The notes under the pieces were generated by a model, which saw only the letters and a list, made by a program, of their open reading frames with translations, ran no database searches and was not told the origin of the DNA. A program made the translations under genes and the position numbers. Shown piece by piece: positions 4,562-5,643 of a stretch of DNA of 5,643 nucleotides. The stretch is from JAADHX01 sp964569385. Lineage in GTDB: Bacteria > Actinomycetota > Acidimicrobiia > Acidimicrobiales > Poriferisodalaceae. Positions within the stretch are counted from its first letter, which is position 1, and each line of letters opens with the position of its first letter. The stretch is taken from contig CAZMUM010000080.1 of NCBI GenBank assembly GCA_964569385.1, positions 1 through 5,643 of the forward strand, read 5' to 3'.

Positions 4562-5643
4562 ATGGATGACGTCGAGTTTGTTGGGGTCATCTCTCCGTGG
4601 CTTGGCGCCGCCGACGGTCCGGTGCGAGCAAGCCTGACCCTTGCGATTCGTCAAGCCATTGGCAGCGGGCAGCTCCCACAAGGCTCTCGACTTCCTCCAG
4701 AGCGGTCCTTGGCAACGGCGCTGAACGTAAGCAGGCCAACCGTTTCTGCGGCGATCGACGAACTCCGCGCTTGTGGTCTGGTGACGTCGCGACAAGGCAG
4801 CGGCACCTGGGTCTCGGGCAGTTCGACCCGGGCCGAACCAGCAATCCCGTTCATCGAGAGATTCATGGCTCCGGGCCAAATCGACCTCGCCTCGGCCACC
4901 GCACCCGACGCGAGCTGGCTGCCGCCCATTCGCCTTGAATCAGCCGACCTCCTAGTTGCCGAGCCCGCCAACGGGCTGAACCCGGTGGGCCTCTGGCCGC
5001 TGAGAGAAGCAGTCGCTTGTCGGGCGGCGCGGTTCGTGACCGACACGACCGCCGCCAATGTGATCATCACCTCCGGTGCCCATCAAGCACTGGCTCTGGT
5101 GGTGGCCACACTTGCGCCTCGGGGTTCAACCATCATCGTCGAGGAGACCACCTACGGCGGACTCGTCGACATCATCGGGGCAAACGGATGTCATGTGATC
5201 GGCGCACCGATGGACGACGATGGAGTTATTCCGAATCCCTTGAGAAACCTCATCGAGCGCCACCGCCCGACGCTCACCATCTTGGTCGCGCCGGTGCATT
5301 CGCCCACAGGAACGATCTCCTCGCCCGAGCGCTGCTCGGAGCTGTTCGAGATGTTGAGAGGAGCCGACACCCAGGTTGTGCTTGACGAAACCTACGCCGA
5401 CCTCGAGTTCAGTCAGTCGGGCCGCCAACTATCGACGGCGCTTGGACACCGAGCGGTGCGGGTGGGTTCGCTTTCCAAGAGTTTGTGGACGGGTCTCAGA
5501 ACGGGGTGGATCATCGCTCCGGTTGGTGTTTGCACCGAGATCACTCGGAGGCGCTGGCAACAGTTCGACCTCGGTCCTGCGGTCGCCTCCCAACTCGTCG
5601 CGCTACAGGCTTTCGACGGCATCGATGACCGAGTTGTCCGAAG
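4562..5643 (+). CDS. MocR/PdxR-type regulator: GntR winged helix plus aminotransferase-fold domain (3' end outside window)
   Basis: The frame stays open from ATG 4562 to the window edge (360 full codons), so the C-terminus, normally about 100 residues more, is missing. Residues about 20-84 form a GntR-type winged helix: GSRLPPERSLATALNVSRPT, then VSAAIDELRACGLVTSRQGSGTWV. After a linker, residues about 106-360 form a type-I PLP-fold domain: NPVGLWPLREAVACR (140-154), ITSGAHQALALV (169-180), HSPTG (246-250), VVLDETYADLEF with D275 and Y278, and SLSKSLWTGLRTGW, where K306 is the expected PLP-binding lysine. Such proteins normally use PLP and an amino acid or amine as signal rather than as a transamination catalyst. 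The Asn of the enzyme-type NPTG motif is replaced by Ser here, and MocR members often vary at this site. Control of the divergent lysE exporter is inferred from position. A free-standing aminotransferase is excluded by the DNA-binding domain. Confidence 0.93.
   Translation, partial: MDDVEFVGVISPWLGAADGPVRASLTLAIRQAIGSGQLPQGSRLPPERSLATALNVSRPTVSAAIDELRACGLVTSRQGSGTWVSGSSTRAEPAIPFIERFMAPGQIDLASATAPDASWLPPIRLESADLLVAEPANGLNPVGLWPLREAVACRAARFVTDTTAANVIITSGAHQALALVVATLAPRGSTIIVEETTYGGLVDIIGANGCHVIGAPMDDDGVIPNPLRNLIERHRPTLTILVAPVHSPTGTISSPERCSELFEMLRGADTQVVLDETYADLEFSQSGRQLSTALGHRAVRVGSLSKSLWTGLRTGWIIAPVGVCTEITRRRWQQFDLGPAVASQLVALQAFDGIDDRVVR

Noticed and set aside
4651..5070. Minus-strand open frame antisense to the MocR-type gene
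   Set aside because: The plus-strand frame carries winged-helix and PLP-fold motifs across the same bases.
1..5643. CRISPR array, tRNA, riboswitch or insertion-sequence ends
   Set aside because: No regularly spaced repeats, cloverleaf-like sequence, transposase frame or long terminal inverted repeats were seen by eye on either strand.

Overview
The window reads as chromosomal DNA from a fairly GC-rich bacterium, most likely an actinobacterium. An early-branching, Acidimicrobiia-like lineage is a guess from protein style: the actinobacterial MMPL/TetR pair, the APH-like protein fragment, and mixed rather than extreme GC codon use. No rRNA, tRNA, CRISPR array, insertion sequence or phage gene is visible. 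I see no convincing undescribed system. The window is mainly two ordinary regulator/exporter pairs, with decayed gene pieces between and beside them.

Layout from left to right. (1) Positions 1-426, plus strand: the 3' part of an aminoglycoside-phosphotransferase-like (APH) kinase gene. It enters from outside the window and stops before the catalytic lobe, so it is probably a truncated relic. (2) Positions 459-1016, minus strand: a TetR-family repressor, convergent with (1). (3) Positions 1017-1243: a divergent control region with two copies of the inverted repeat GCTAC-N6-GTAGC and a good sigma70-type promoter for the next gene. (4) Positions 1244-3646, plus strand: an 800-residue MMPL/RND-family membrane exporter with both proton-relay Asp-Tyr pairs intact. 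(5) Positions 3647-3896: a non-coding gap with a strong imperfect hairpin just after the MMPL gene and, on the minus strand, a remnant of a HIT-family protein. (6) Positions 3897-4484, minus strand: a full-length LysE/RhtB amino-acid exporter. (7) Positions 4485-4561: a short divergent control region with palindromic and directly repeated sequence. (8) Position 4562 to the window end, plus strand: a MocR/PdxR-type regulator (GntR winged helix fused to an aminotransferase-fold domain), cut off by the window edge at about residue 360.

How the genes may work together. The TetR protein probably represses both itself and the MMPL exporter through the two matching operators. One operator starts at the last base of the exporter's -10 box and covers its predicted transcription start. 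The ligand and cargo cannot be read from the sequence. The MocR-type protein probably controls the divergent LysE exporter, sensing an amino acid or amine through pyridoxal phosphate. The two modules converge on the 3647-3896 gap and look unrelated in function.
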